A DNA stretch of 64,000 bases, from contig QANZ01045264.1 in assembly GCA_003254925.1 (NCBI GenBank), forward strand, positions 1 to 64,000, given 5' to 3'. A program made the position numbers and the translations under genes. Below are positions 46,267-58,335 of the stretch, in pieces. Position 1 is the first letter of the stretch; each line of letters starts with the position of its first letter. Source of the stretch: Chamaecrista fasciculata (lineage: Eukaryota > Streptophyta > Magnoliopsida > Fabales > Fabaceae). A model generated the notes under the pieces. It searched no databases and had not been told where the DNA came from. It saw only the letters and a program-made list of their open reading frames with translations.

Positions 46267-48072
46267 ATGCGGGAGACTTCCACTGTGAAAGTTTATCATG
46301 GAGGCTGTTTTTGAGAGCAAATGACACCTTCAGTATATAGGTGGCTGTACACAGAGTGGGCCGATCGTGATCCAGACAAATGGAGTTTTTTTTGAGATTA
46401 CGGATAAGCTTGAAGACTTAGGGTATAAAGAAGGCAGCTATAATATGTTGTACGCCCACCCATTTCTTGAGCTGGAGTTTGCCTTAACCACCGTTATAGA
46501 GGATGCACAATCAACTGAAATGTCTACCATCGGCATGGAGGTTGGGACAGTTAATCTTTATGTTGTGCAAACTACTAGAAAGGGCTTAGACGATATTGTA
46601 GATGTTGATGAATGGGTTAGGATGAGGAACAGAAGCAATGATCAAGATGTGCGGGGCAAAGGCAAGGCTATAATTGATGAAACTGAGAAGCAGAGTGTTG
46701 ACAAAGCCAAGGCTGTAATTGATGAAAGGCAAGGCTGCAATGATCAAGATGTTTTGCAAACTGAGAAGCAAAGTGTTGACAAAGGCAAGGGCGTAATTGA
46801 TGAATGCGATATTATAAATTCTGATGATGAATGGTTTGATGAAGATATTGTAAATATTGCTGCCGCTATATCTGAAGATGAAGATGAAGTAGATATTGAA
46901 GTCCATAGACGATGGCATAGAAAGAGAACTCCAAGGGGGCTCTCAGACACTGAGGATGAATCAGATTCTGTGCATACACAAGACTCTGATGCTGAGAATG
47001 ATGTGGAACGACCTAACTTCCCAAGATTTAGGAGAATGAAGAATATGTCAGAATTCAATTGGGATATAGGCACTGTATTTGCAACAAAACAAGAATTTCG
47101 AAAAACAGTTATAGATTATTCTGTTCATTCAGGTACACTTGAAATATGTTCTGATACTTTATTGAAGAAATTCATTTTCTTTATTTTTAGTTATAGACTC
47201 TGATTCTGATACTTTTTGTATTAGTTTACTTTATTTTTAGTTTCTTATTAGTTCCCTTTATATTTAATTGACTATATTATTAATTCCCATTCTTGTCTTT
47301 GTCATCTTTGACAGGAAGGGCAATCAAGTTCGTCAAGAATGATAAGATGTGATGCAGAGCTATGTGCACCGGTGGCAACTAATGTCAATCGCAAGCTACA
47401 TGTAGGAAGCTTGGTGATGAGGACACGTGGCAGTTGAGAACTTGTTTGAACACCCATAGATGTTCTCGAGCACTTGATAACCCCATCATGTCTTCTACTT
47501 GGTTGTCAGAGAGCCTGGATAAGAAGTTGCGGTATAATTCGAAAATGCGGCTATCTCACATTCAAAATATGGCCAAGGAGAAATGGAACTGCCACTTATC
47601 TAAGACCAAGGCTTGTAGAGCTAGGAAGAAAGCATTGCTCAATATTAAAGGTTCCATGGCCGAACAATTTAGGAGGATAAATTACCTTGAAGATTTCAAC
47701 AACAGTAACGAGGGATCTACGGTGAAGCTAGTCACCCAAAGAAGACCAGATTATGATGTTGAGAATGAGAAAGAGGGAGATGAACCCAACTTCAAGAGGT
47801 TGTATGTCTGCTTAAATGCTTGCAAGCAGAGTTTCAAGAGTTGTAGGAATATTATTGGATTAGATGGGTGCTTCCTAAAAGTTGGGTATGGTTGCCAACT
47901 TCTCTTCGCAGTTGGTAGAGATCCTAATGATCAAATGCTACCACTTGTCGTTGCAATTGTTGAGATAGAGAATAGAGACACTTGGACTTGGTTTTTGGAG
48001 CTGCTACTAAATGATTTGGGCCCCACTGCTTTGAATGGCTTGTGCATCATGTCTGATCAACAAAAGGTACCT
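46267..48072 (+). pseudogene. MuDR-type MULE transposase, decayed and truncated
   Basis: The N-terminus starts at ATG 46267 ('TVKVYHGG') and continues in shifted frames with 'EWADRDPDKWSFFE' and 'ITDKLEDLGYKEGSYNMLY'. An acidic/KGK-rich region then leads to the plant MuDR domain ('FNWDIGTVFATKQEFRK'), spliced at 47132/47315 to 'GRAIKFVKNDKM'. After further frame breaks (about 47345-47420), 'TWQLRTCLNTHRCSRA' leads to the MULE catalytic domain with 'IIGLDGCFLK' (first Asp), 'QLLFAVGRDPNDQMLPL' and 'MSDQQK' (second Asp). The sequence stops being recognisable at 48066. The rest of the catalytic domain (third acidic residue) and the SWIM zinc finger are missing. At least three frame disruptions and the C-terminal loss make it non-functional. 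The family cuts and pastes DNA by a DDE mechanism. Confidence 0.85.
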
Positions 48073-48089
48073 CATTTGATCTAGTATTT

Positions 48090-50217
48090 AATGTGTATTG
48101 GTTCTTTGCTGGAAATTGTTTTCTTTTCAATGCATTGTTGGTTTCTTAATATGACATATTAAAATGAAGTAAGTTAGTGACGGATAAGTAGGATACTGAT
48201 ATAGTTATAGATGAGCAGTTTCCATGGCAGTTACAGTATAATAAAATGCATTGTGTTGGTTCTTTGATGGAAATTGTGTATTGGTATATTGTTTGATAGT
48301 AATATAATTGCTTGATAAATTGTTTTCTCATAGAAGTATTAGGTACTGTTTGATTTCTGAAACAGTTTTTTATTTTCAAAAATAAAAATTTACTAAACTT
48401 TTTTAATTATAAATTTTTTTAGAACAATTTATCAGTAGAGGTTTTCTGTACTTTTCAAAATGAGAAAAGACAACAAATTTGTGTAGTGATGAATGTGTTT
48501 TTACTTGACTTGTGTATTTTACTTCTATTTTTATTTTCAAAATGTGTTTTTAATCAATTTTAAGAATTATTTTTAATTAATTCCTAGAAATCAGGACAAA
48601 ATCAAGGTTCTTTTGACATACTATTGTTCACATAGGTTCTTTTGACATACTAGACTGTTTACACGAAAAAACTATAGTTCACATAGGTTCACATGATGGA
48701 ATCACTCATTGGTTGAATATTGAACCATTTGGTTTGAATGGTTTTTGGGTACACATCGGTTTTTTGGTACACACTTATGAATAGATTATATGTAATGGAT
48801 TTAGTTTGAATGAATAGATTATGAGTTGCAGGTTTGAATTAATTGATTTGTTGTTATTTTGGTATGGATTTGCTTTGAATAAATAGATTATGAGTTGCAG
48901 GTTTGGATGAATGGATTTGCTGTTATTTTGGTATGGATTTAGTCCTATTATTTTAAAAAAGAGTGCATATTTAGTCCTATAATTTTAAATTCAGTGTTAA
49001 ATGTAGTCCCATAACTACCAACAGTGTTGCAACTTTGGTCCTATTACTTTGTATAATGTTGCAAATTTGGTTCCATAGCTTTGTATCGGGTTGCACATTT
49101 GGTCCCAATTCTTCTTACTCAGTTTTAAAAATCGTCCCATATAAGTTATTGAGGGTTCTTCTTTTTTGTAAGCTGATGATCATTATATAGTAAGGTCACT
49201 GATCTGAGACTTGGCTTTTTTGCTCATTTATAATGCCTTAAATTTATTGGAGCTTATAAGTTGTTACTCATTTATAATCTGTTGAATGCTTTTGGTCCCA
49301 TTTGGCTTAAGTATATCATAACAATGTTGGAGGTCACTGACAGCTTTTAAGCCAATTTACAAGCACTAAAAGGACAAATATATATTGAACCACAAGAACA
49401 GTGCCAAAATTAACTCATAATGGCCAGAGGCACGAAAGTCATTAAAATCCATCAAATGAGGTAAAGAATAGGTAGAGAGAAATGACATTATAAATATGAA
49501 AATAAAATCTATCTTAAATGACCAAAAGCTGCTTATATCCAAAAGGAGTTATTCATACCAAAAGCTTCTTAAATGACATTTTAAGAAGCTTGTCCAAAAG
49601 GTGTTATTCATAGAAAAAGAAGAAAGAAACAACACAGCTGTTTATGTCCAAAAGCTTCATACTAGGAACATATCATTTTTACAACACAGTTAAAACTTGA
49701 AAGAAAAACTGCATCAGAAAAACTGCATCATTTTTACAACACAATTTACAGTCATACTGTGATCTGAGATACCATTATTATTCTATGTTTTCTCTTATAA
49801 CCTTGAAGTACTTCCACAAGCAAAGATTTGTTTTAAAAAACTTATCTCTATCGTCTAGCATTTAATATTTATATATAAACTTTATTTAATCTACTAAACT
49901 CAATACATAAACTTCTTCATTCATGAGAGTATTGCATAAATAATCATAAACTTCATTCATTCAAAGATTTTCATTCTTACATTAAGCATTAACATCACCA
50001 TACAGTTGCAGAAATCTACTAATCAACACATACTCTACTACTTCAACATTTAATCTACTAAACTCAATACATATTCTATTAAACTACTACACATAATCTA
50101 CTAAACTTAAACACATACTCTACTAAACTATTACCTTTCACTTGTTACACATACTCTACTAAACACATAGCCTACAACTGCAGCAAGTCCTCAAAATAAA
50201 CCTACAACAATTACATC
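48090..50217. other. MULE interior without recognised genes
   Basis: No transposase C-terminus is found on either strand. The stretch holds short direct repeats ('cataggttcttttgacatac' near 48610-48660; 'gattatgagttgcaggttt' near 48820-48910), a foldback-like piece (48935-49110, 'tagtcctat' repeats) and AT-rich DNA that may be the 3' flank of the GRF gene. Confidence 0.45.
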
Positions 50218-50651
50218 TCACTTGTTACAACCTTTCACCCACAAATAACCTACAATTCCAACAAATGCAAACATCATTGCATTACAAACAAAAAGTTCAG
50301 TATTCAATCTTTTTAGCCTCTTAATAATTCCATTTGAAGTTGCTAACTTCAATCTAAGCCTTCCAACAACAACATGAAGAGAATCGTCATTGTCAAGCCA
50401 ATCAAAAAAGTCACAGCGCCCTTCAACCTAAAAACATATAAAAAAAAATCATGAATAATGATTAGGTTTTCATACCACATTGCAAAATACAAAAGAACTG
50501 CTTAGGTTATACTTACCTTATAGTATCTGCACCTCCAAAACCTTCTTCCTAGATTATCATCAATCTTCAAAGTCAGAATAATTGCTCTCTCGCCGCAATA
50601 GCAAAAAGGACAAGTCCTAACAGATCCCACTGAACCTTGGGAATGCGCCAT
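50218..50651 (-). CDS. GRF-type zinc-finger protein inside the MULE (two exons, 114 residues)
   Basis: Exon 1 (50651-50517, 45 codons) and exon 2 (50427-50218, 69 codons plus TGA) are joined by an 89-base intron with a GTAAGT donor and TTTTTAG acceptor, phase 0. Residues 14-57 form a zf-GRF domain: CPFCYCG (14-20), 'GRRFWRC' (35-41), C50 and 'CDFFDWLD' (50-57) show all expected Cys and the GRF core. The linker is basic (about 70-88), and a hydrophobic segment near residues 95-109 looks like a single C-terminal membrane anchor. zf-GRF domains bind nucleic acid in several DNA-repair and topoisomerase proteins. Small plant GRF proteins of this layout exist but their role is not known to me. It is intact on the strand opposite to a dead transposase. 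Promoter and leader would lie in the right TIR region. It may be a passenger or a MULE-encoded helper; I cannot tell. Confidence 0.85.
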
Positions 50652-51115
50652 AAATTCGACTTACGGAGATGACTTCGAAGCTTGGAGAAGATGAGAGGAA
50701 AGAGCAGTTGAAGAAGATGAAGAAGATTAGAGGGAGAGAAGTTGGAGAAGATGAACAATACGAGCACTGCGCAAACCCTAGAATTTATTTTTGCGCAAAC
50801 CCTAGAATGAAGTCTTTTTAATCGATTAAATTGGTCCTTTTTATATAGATTCAATCGATTTCATTAAAGCTCTTTGTATATATTGTGGAATAGTTATAGA
50901 CAAGTTCTAATATGTTGCATATAGATCCTAATTCAGTCCATTTCATTTTATTTTGCCACATCAGAATCCTAGTCACTAAGCCACGTCAAACTTAATGGCT
51001 AAATATGGATGGAATTCACCAAAGGACTAACGGTGGAACCTTTTGAGAAGTTATGAAACCAAAACTGTAACAAAAATAGTTATGGGACCAAAAGTGCACT
51101 TAAGCCTTAATACAA

Positions 51116-52309
51116 TTATTGAATATTACCCAAATAATTTTTTATGATGATACTTACTTTTTGGTCCTTCATTCTGTATTGACTGAATGAATTAGTCGCT
51201 AAAAAAACTAAGAGTTGGTTGTTCATGTGATATTAAAATCTTGAACAATTTGGTCCCTATGTTAAAATAACAGTCATCGCCCATCTAACTATTTCTCTAT
51301 AATACAATTATAATTATTTAATTTTGCCAAAATAAATTTTAGACAAAAAAATTGACTTTTAGGTCACCTAATTTTTACCGAGTTAACGCATTAGCCCCTA
51401 ATAGAGAAAATAAAAGTTGAAAACATACCGAGTTGTTCCAAAATAGTTATGAGTCGTTATTCACAATCAAATTTTTAAATGGGTTGGTTGAATATATTTT
51501 TTGAATTTGTATAGTTAATTGTTTAAATAAGAGGGATAAAAATTATTTTTAATAATAAAAATATAATATTAATTAATATTTAAATAAAAATAAATTATGA
51601 TTATTATTTTATTAAATATTAAAGATCATTAAAAGTAAAAAATTAATTATAATAATTTTGAAATAATGATAAAAAGAATTGGTGAAAAACGATGTGCTGG
51701 AAAGAGATTGTTGTAAGTGTAATAAATTAGAGGTGATATAAAATGACTAAAATGCCCTTTGTGCATATTTGAATATATATTGAAGTATAGGTAATTATAT
51801 ATATGTTTAAAAGGGTATAAAAGCAGTTGGGTGTTTTGAAATAAGAAATTATTGTAGATTATAATTAGATTATTGGATAATCAAAAATAAACGAGATTAT
51901 TCAGTTTTTTTTTGGATATAAGCTGATTATGATTATCGTTGTTTTAAAATTTCTCAAAGTTTAAGTCAAACACCATATAAAACATTTTTCATAGGCTAAT
52001 AATATGCTTTGATTAATCATATTAATTAAATTAAACATATTGTTAATGAAATCTTTGTTATAGAATTTCTCAAATGAAACAAATATTCTTGTCTAATTAA
52101 TCATATTATTAAAATATTTGCTTTGATTAAGTAAATTAAATGAAAGAAACGGAGAACAAAATCAACAAGTAATTAAAATTAAACATATTGTACGTAAATA
52201 CAAATTACAACAAATGTACTATGGTTCAATATGAATATATAGGATTGGGATATATAAAATCTATACCCCTTGCATTAATAATTGAATTACATATATATAT
52301 ATCAACTAA
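51116..52309. other. Intergenic DNA downstream of gene 3
   Basis: A decayed foldback ('tttttggtccttcattc' and 'gacttttaggtcaccta') lies at 51150-51420. Around 51660-51840 some text is shared with 29980-30120 ('taatgag/aattag', 'ataggtaattatat'). Nothing else is recognised. The last part should hold the 3' UTR of gene 3. Confidence 0.4.
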
Positions 52310-54893
52310 CTAAAAAGGGAGAATTTCATTCGGCAACCACTCCAAGTTAAAAGCCACAACGATGCTTCTGCTTTCAGAATTGACAACTTCATGTTCAATA
52401 AGCTGATGTGGGAGCTCTATATCGTCTTCATAATTTATGCTCCTGTATACAATGCTCTCCACATCTGATACATAATGCCTCCAGCATTTGGATGCATTAT
52501 TGTATCCTTCACAGCACTCAGCTTTATCGTTTATTTCTTCATTCAACAACTCATTGCACAAGTACTGCATTCATGCATATATAATTGATAATTTGTATAT
52601 ATTAATTAAAAAAGTGAGAGAAAAAAAAAGAGGTGTGGCCATATATATTATACCTTGAGGAAAGCATCCCTCTCAGGTGAATTATGATTATCTTCTATAG
52701 CCACCAAAACCAAAAGAGAGCTTGGATGACAGCTCCAGAAGAGGCAATTCAAAAAAGATGAGTAGTTGTTGTTTGAAGATGGAATGCTTTGTAGTACCAT
52801 TGCCTCAACATTGGATGGATGATACATTATTGGCAAGCCTGTCAACTCCTCCATACTCAGCAAATTCTGCACACATATATATATGTGTGTGTCAATTATT
52901 CAAAAGTCTATAAATTAACATAATAGAGTGGGATATAAAATGGAATAATGTGATGAAAACAAAATCAATCGATCGAGCAAGCCCTCTCTAATCTCAAGTA
53001 ACAATAGTCATTGTTCTTGATAGATCATGGGGAAACTCTATCGTATAATTATTTATGGACTGAACTTAATCATAAATGACACATTTATGATTTGTTACAC
53101 TAGATTCAAGAGAAACTAATTATTTCTTCTTTTTCTCTATCACTTGTTTATGAGCTATATATTATAGTCTATATAGGTAACACACACAGACACACTCACT
53201 CACTCACTCACTTAAACACACTCAATATATGATCACTCACTCATTCTCTCTCTTTCTCACACACACACACTCACAGACTCGCACAAACTCACACACATAA
53301 GAAAATAATGAACTACATACCACAGTAAGCACACACACAAACACTCTAAATCTCACACTCACAAAAACACTCCCACTCACTTACATACACACGCACACTC
53401 ACTCTGTCACTCACACTCACACTCACTCAAATACAGACACACATATAAACACTCAAACAGTCAAACTCACTCACTAACACACACACACATATAAACAGTC
53501 AATCGCACCAAAAAGAAAACAATGAAGCACATACCGTTGTGACTATGTTGTTAAGGTACATCTCAACCTGTTGATGTCCGAAGCTGCCTGTGAACTCTCC
53601 AAGCTCGTGGAGATGAACCCCATCAATCCCCCAAGAGGGATCTCCTAAGTGGTGCAACTGCACTCCCTCTTCGAACTGGTCCACGTTCTCAATCGTCACA
53701 ATTGTCCTCACCAACGGCATGTTCCTCCCACTAAAATAAAACTTTGAGAGCTTTGGTGCTTCAAGCTCAACCTCCAAAGGCATCATAAATGTCTCACCTT
53801 GACGCAGAGTCAAATTCTTCAAGCTTCGACTCCGAACCCTAATCATCTCCCAGTGTGTCAAGAAGAGATCAAGCCTCTTCAGATTTCGAAGTTTGGCTAC
53901 TAGCTTCTCGATTGACATGTAGCCATGGTTGACGTCCCACGTTAAGCATCTCAGTGTTGTTATGTTGGGACTCCCAATGACTACCACCTTCTTTATCCCA
54001 AAAAGAACAAGAGTCTTTAGGTTTGGTGATCTCCTGATCTTCAAGGCTTTCACATCCACTTTAACATAAATGAGGTTCGGGTAGGTGTCAAGAAATAGAG
54101 ACTCCACCGAAGGGCAAGACTTTATGGTCAGCCTCTCGACAAACAACCTTGTGTGATTAATAAGGGTTTGTATTTGATCTTCCGTAGCATCCACGTTTAT
54201 TAGGGTTAGTTCTTTAAAACAACTAAGGTGAAACCCTAATTTCCTCTCATCCCTAGTAGTGAATAACATCATGGGAAGGAACTTGCATCCTTCTAAGTGG
54301 AGCTTGGTGATGGATTTTAGAGTGAAGAAATCATTGGGAAGGAGATAAAAGTGGTTATTTGAATTCAAAATTCTAATCTTAATTTCCTTCACATAGTTTC
54401 TCATAACTAACGAAACCCATTGATCTAAAGAATGATAAATGGAGTTCAGATCCAAACCCATTTCTGTTGGCGACAGTGTCATCTTTAGCACGAAGCTCTC
54501 CACTAAGGTCTTTTGTTCGGCTAGGGCTTTGAGGGACTTGTCAACGCATTTGGCGAACTCTGCAAAACCAACGTTGTCCGAGGCGGCGAATTTAAAGAGA
54601 AACGCCTTCAAGGGGAGTGATTTCCACACGTCGTACCACACTTTCGAGACAGCGGTGAGAGGCACGGCGTCTTCAACGGGAAGGAAAAAGAGCACGTGTC
54701 GTAGGATGTGCTCTGGCAAGAGAGACACAAGGGAACGATCGAGGCCTTCGGACTCATCAGACGACCTGGGTTTCTTTATGCGTTGAGTAGTAGCCACGGC
54801 GGAGGCTGCGGCTGCTAAGGTGACATTTCGTTCGTGAATCCGTGCACTGCGACGAAGAGGCACGAAAGTGGAGGGAATTTGGTTTTCCGACAT
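52310..54893 (-). CDS. F-box/LRR protein, gene 3 (three exons, 608 residues)
   Basis: Exons 54893-53535, 52866-52654 and 52564-52310 (minus strand) join in phase 0 at GT/AG borders and give 453+71+84 residues. The start at 54893 (MSENQIPST) is shared with gene 2. LRRSARI at residues 13-19, an Ala-rich linker, the F-box at about 57-94 (LLPEHILRHVLFFLPVEDA), irregular LRRs ('ITKLHLEGCKFLPMMLF', 'SVESLFLDTYPNL'), then 'FLNCLFWSCHP' and 'CWRHYVSDVE' in the tail. It is the closest paralogue of gene 2. Its upstream region keeps the best TATA box of the three. By family it is an SCF ubiquitin-ligase substrate adaptor; the target is unknown. Intron 1 (668 bases) holds the CA/CT-rich simple repeat, as in gene 1. 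Confidence 0.9.
53160..53500. repeat. CA/CT-rich simple-sequence block in intron 1 of gene 3
   Basis: Runs of 'acacac', 'actcac' and 'ctcact' fill about 340 bases. On the coding strand this is the same TG/AG type as in gene 1. Confidence 0.85.
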
Positions 54894-55800
54894 GGCTAGC
54901 AGTAAGATAGGACAATAAAATCTAAAAAGATTATGGTGATAGTGATAATGGTGACAAGGGAGGTAAGAATGAGTGAAATTGAGTGATGATTGGAATGAAA
55001 AATTGTGTATCTATTTATACACTGAGTATATTATTATTTTAATGGGATGATCTTGGTCATGTGAGCGAATGGGTGCGTGACATAAAATATCTGAGATGAG
55101 TTATACTTTTAACTTTCTGTTGGCTATGGAACATTCTAGAGGTAAGCTTTGATCATATCCACCTATTTATTTGTCTCATTAGCATGGTGACGCGTCTTCC
55201 TCCCCAACCCTTCTTTTTCTTTTCTTGGTATTTAGATTTTAGAATGCTTTTGGACATAAAGTAGTCATAAATGGATGTAATTAATTAACAAAAAAATATT
55301 AAAATTTTCAAAAGAATTTATGAGTATTTAATATTGACAATTTATTACCATAATTTCTTCTATTTTTTTTAGTTGTGTTATTCAACGGTCACAAATTCGA
55401 CTGATCTCATCTAATTTATAATTATCTAAAAAAAATTATAATTTTGTCTTGAAATTTATAATGAGTCAATGAATTAGTCTTAAATAATCAAAATATATTA
55501 CTTAATCCTTAAAATATTGCAATTTTCAACAATATGATTTTTAGAAATGATTTAGTCCCTGAATTTGAACTTATTTTGTATTTTTAGTCTTTGAATTTAT
55601 ACTTTTTGATCAATGAATTTGTATCAAGTTTATATGTTGTGGTCCTTGAATTGATTCAAGGGCCAAATCATTAACGATTGTGATATTTTAAGGACTAAAT
55701 TTTATATTTGAAGTATTCAAAAACTGATTTATTGACTCGATTCAAAATCAATGACTAAAAAGCAAGTTTTCTCAATTATCTAATCAATTTTGAGATTTAT
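54894..55800 (-). promoter_or_regulatory. Upstream region of F-box gene 3 with TATA box
   Basis: On the minus strand GTATAAATAG lies at 55020-55011, about 120 bases before the ATG. The family block follows upstream ('cattaaaataataata' in complement, 'agttaaaagtataact', 'ggatatgatcaaagc'). This copy lacks the MITEs present upstream of gene 2 and so supplies their empty sites. The distal end is the foldback MITE at 55432-55790. Confidence 0.65.
55432..55790. mobile_element. Foldback MITE, 'ttagtccttgaattt' family
   Basis: Same inverted arrangement as the copies upstream of gene 2 ('tgaatttgaacttatttt' against 'caaaatcaatgactaaaaa'). Confidence 0.55.
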
Positions 55801-56099
55801 AGGGGCCACAAGTTTAAATAGAAAAAAATGAGACTTTCAAAGAATGTCTGTCAAATAATGTCATTCGTTTTTACAAGTATCTTTCACAATTTTACTAGAG
55901 ATAATATAATCTTATTTGAAACATTGTTAAAAATTAAATATAAAAAATATTTGAATAGAAATTCATCATTGTAAGAAACTAACTTATTAATTCAACTACC
56001 ATTGGCTATATGGGCTTGTTTGGGAGTGTTTTGTCCTAATGACATTAATTTGAATATAGTGCTAAGATGTAAAATTATTTAGATATAGGTATGAATTAC

Positions 56100-56301
<202 letters not shown>

Positions 56302-58213
56302 TGATGAATTTTTTCATTGCAGATTAAGGTTTGGAAACAAAACATATCATGGAAATGAATCCCTTTTAATGATAAAATGACTATATATATGCTATGATAT
56401 CTATAATATTTATCATTTCATTCTGTTTTAGAATAACTACCAAATAAAAGGGGTTCTTTTTCATCAAATTCCATTTTATCACACTCTTTTATGTTAATTT
56501 ATAAAACTCCTTTGGCCAGAAAAGGAAAATTTATAAAACTCCCACTCCCACTTATATACTAATATACTGCATGTATAATTTTGGAGATTAAATTATTAGC
56601 TAGCACTTTTTTTTAATTTTATTGTCCATTTAGTTTTTGAAGTTTCATTCTAATTAATTTAGACTTGATTTACATCATGCATCTGAGTTGTAATTATCTA
56701 AAGAAAAAATCATCATTTAGTCCTTGAATTTATATTGAGTTAATGAATCAGTCTTAAATAATCAAAAGATATGATTTGATCATTGAAATATTATAATTTT
56801 CAACAACTACTATTGGCTACCAAATTATTGGCTTAGCTTGTTTGGGAGTGTTTTTACATGTCCTAATGGCATTTGTAAATAATGTTCATGAAAAATTTTT
56901 AAAATAGATATTTAATGATTATGATAGATAGGGAGAATTGTATAGATAGTTTAAAATTGTAGAGGAGTAGAAATGAAAGAAAAAATAATGTATTGTTGAG
57001 AAAAAGGTATTGAAGTTTGTCTTAGAATTTATGCTAATAAAGTGTTAATTTGTTAAATGTTATATTTTGAAAAATTTGCAAATGGTTATCAAAATGATAT
57101 TTGCAAATGAATTTTGCTTTCCAGAAATTTTCTACTACTCAAGAAATTAAATATACATACAATTACAACTATGGAATTGTATTAGACTGAACCTATAATT
57201 TTTTAAATTCTAGGCATTTTGCCGTTGTCCTCATTTCCGGAGAGGTTTCAACGAGGTAGATGGTGAGATTCCCAGCTAGTTTTCTATAATTGTGTTCGGC
57301 AAGATCCCACCGCATACTTCGCCGCCGGCAAGTTTGTCGGATTGGCTTCACAGAGAAGTTGGCGACAAGGTACTAGATGGTGTGAAAATTTGTGTATTTG
57401 TCCAATGATGGTCAACTGGTAAATTGTATTTACATGCTTAGATGATGAAATAATCACTCAAAGGTAGAATTGTGATGTTTAATTGATTGTATGTATGATG
57501 ATTATGTATGTGTGAAATGAATATGAATATGAAAGTATATATGACGATGATGTAATTGATCCTTAAGTTTATGATGATCACATGGAAATGGCATGAACAT
57601 GCATATTGATGATGATGATGATTATGAAAGCATGAGGTATATATATAGTGATCGATGTACATGAGTATATATAGCATGTTCATATGAAATGAGCGAAATG
57701 ATAATGTGTAATGATGATGATGGGCCAATGAGTTTGTGCGCACACTGAGGGACACCTTGGAGACCAATGTTGGTTATACTTTTGGGTATCACGGATCGGG
57801 TGGCGTGTCGGCCACAACCAGCGAATAGTTATACCTTCGAGTATCACGATTCGGGTGATGCGTCAATCATAACCAGCGAGCGATGAAAAGAAAACTTTAT
57901 AATGCCTTCATATGCATTGAAAGTATATATGATCATGGTTAAAGTTGTAAGTGTGCATCAAAACATGTTATATATGATGATGTCTAGGAATTATAAATTA
58001 TGATATATGTTGCAAATAAATGATAACGATAAATTATGAATTATGGAATTTGATATAGAATGATGATATGATTAATGATGTTAATGATTATGATATATGT
58101 ACATGATGGATTGCTAGTTAATGTGGATTGTTTGGTTAATTCTAAAGTTGTGTTTGTAAGTGGCTTTTACAGGGTCAAAGATTTGTGGGTAAGTATAAAT
58201 TTAGTATCATACT
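56302..58213. repeat. Segmental duplicate copy C
   Basis: Follows copy A from the (ATT)n run to 57600 and then 17745-17932. It lacks the Helitron (empty site near 56563), part of the foldback MITE (join at 'ttttcaacaa|ctactattgg', about 56805, with short homology) and the 13.7-17.7 kb insertions. 57600-58028 has its own sequence with two 'tatcac(g)gat/attcgggtg' repeats. No coding gene. Confidence 0.75.
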
Positions 58214-58335
58214 GTATCAACATCACCATGAGTAGCTACATTAGCGGTGACAATAGTTTCAACAGGCTTACCATATTTTGCAAGTTGAACTTCTTGAGTT
58301 ATAAGCAAAGATTCAATCTCAGCTATATAAAAAGA
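58214..58335 (-). mobile_element. Small Ty1/copia gag-like fragment
   Basis: The minus strand reads 'AEIESLLITQEVQL' and 'ANVATHG', the style of the Ty1/copia gag region. It is only about 40 codons long, with no terminal repeats or other parts. A broken fossil. Confidence 0.4.

Larger units (their letters stand above)
45005..51106 (+). mobile_element. 6.1-kb MuDR-type MULE with decayed transposase and a GRF gene
   Basis: Ends GGCTTAAGTGCACTTTTGG and its complement. The flanking duplication TTAATAGAA (44996-45004) and TTAATACAA (51107-51115) matches at 8 of 9 positions. TIRs are about 210-240 bases (to about 45247 and from about 50895). The left TIR contains an extra internal repeat of 'tcccataactat'. 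Inside are a plus-strand MuDR-type transposase pseudogene (46267-48072), a stretch of about 2.1 kb without recognised genes, and an intact minus-strand gene for a GRF zinc-finger protein (50218-50651). The 5' part (45330-45540) has a CGTCGTCGT-rich leader with a possible GT donor. The single mismatch in the target duplication suggests some age. Confidence 0.9.

Noticed and set aside
46586-47073. Antisense frames over the MULE transposase N-terminus
   Set aside because: Shadows of the acidic coding region on the plus strand, which has clear MuDR similarity.
54439-54786. 115-codon plus-strand frame over gene 3, and similar ones over genes 1 and 2
   Set aside because: Antisense shadows of the conserved F-box exon.
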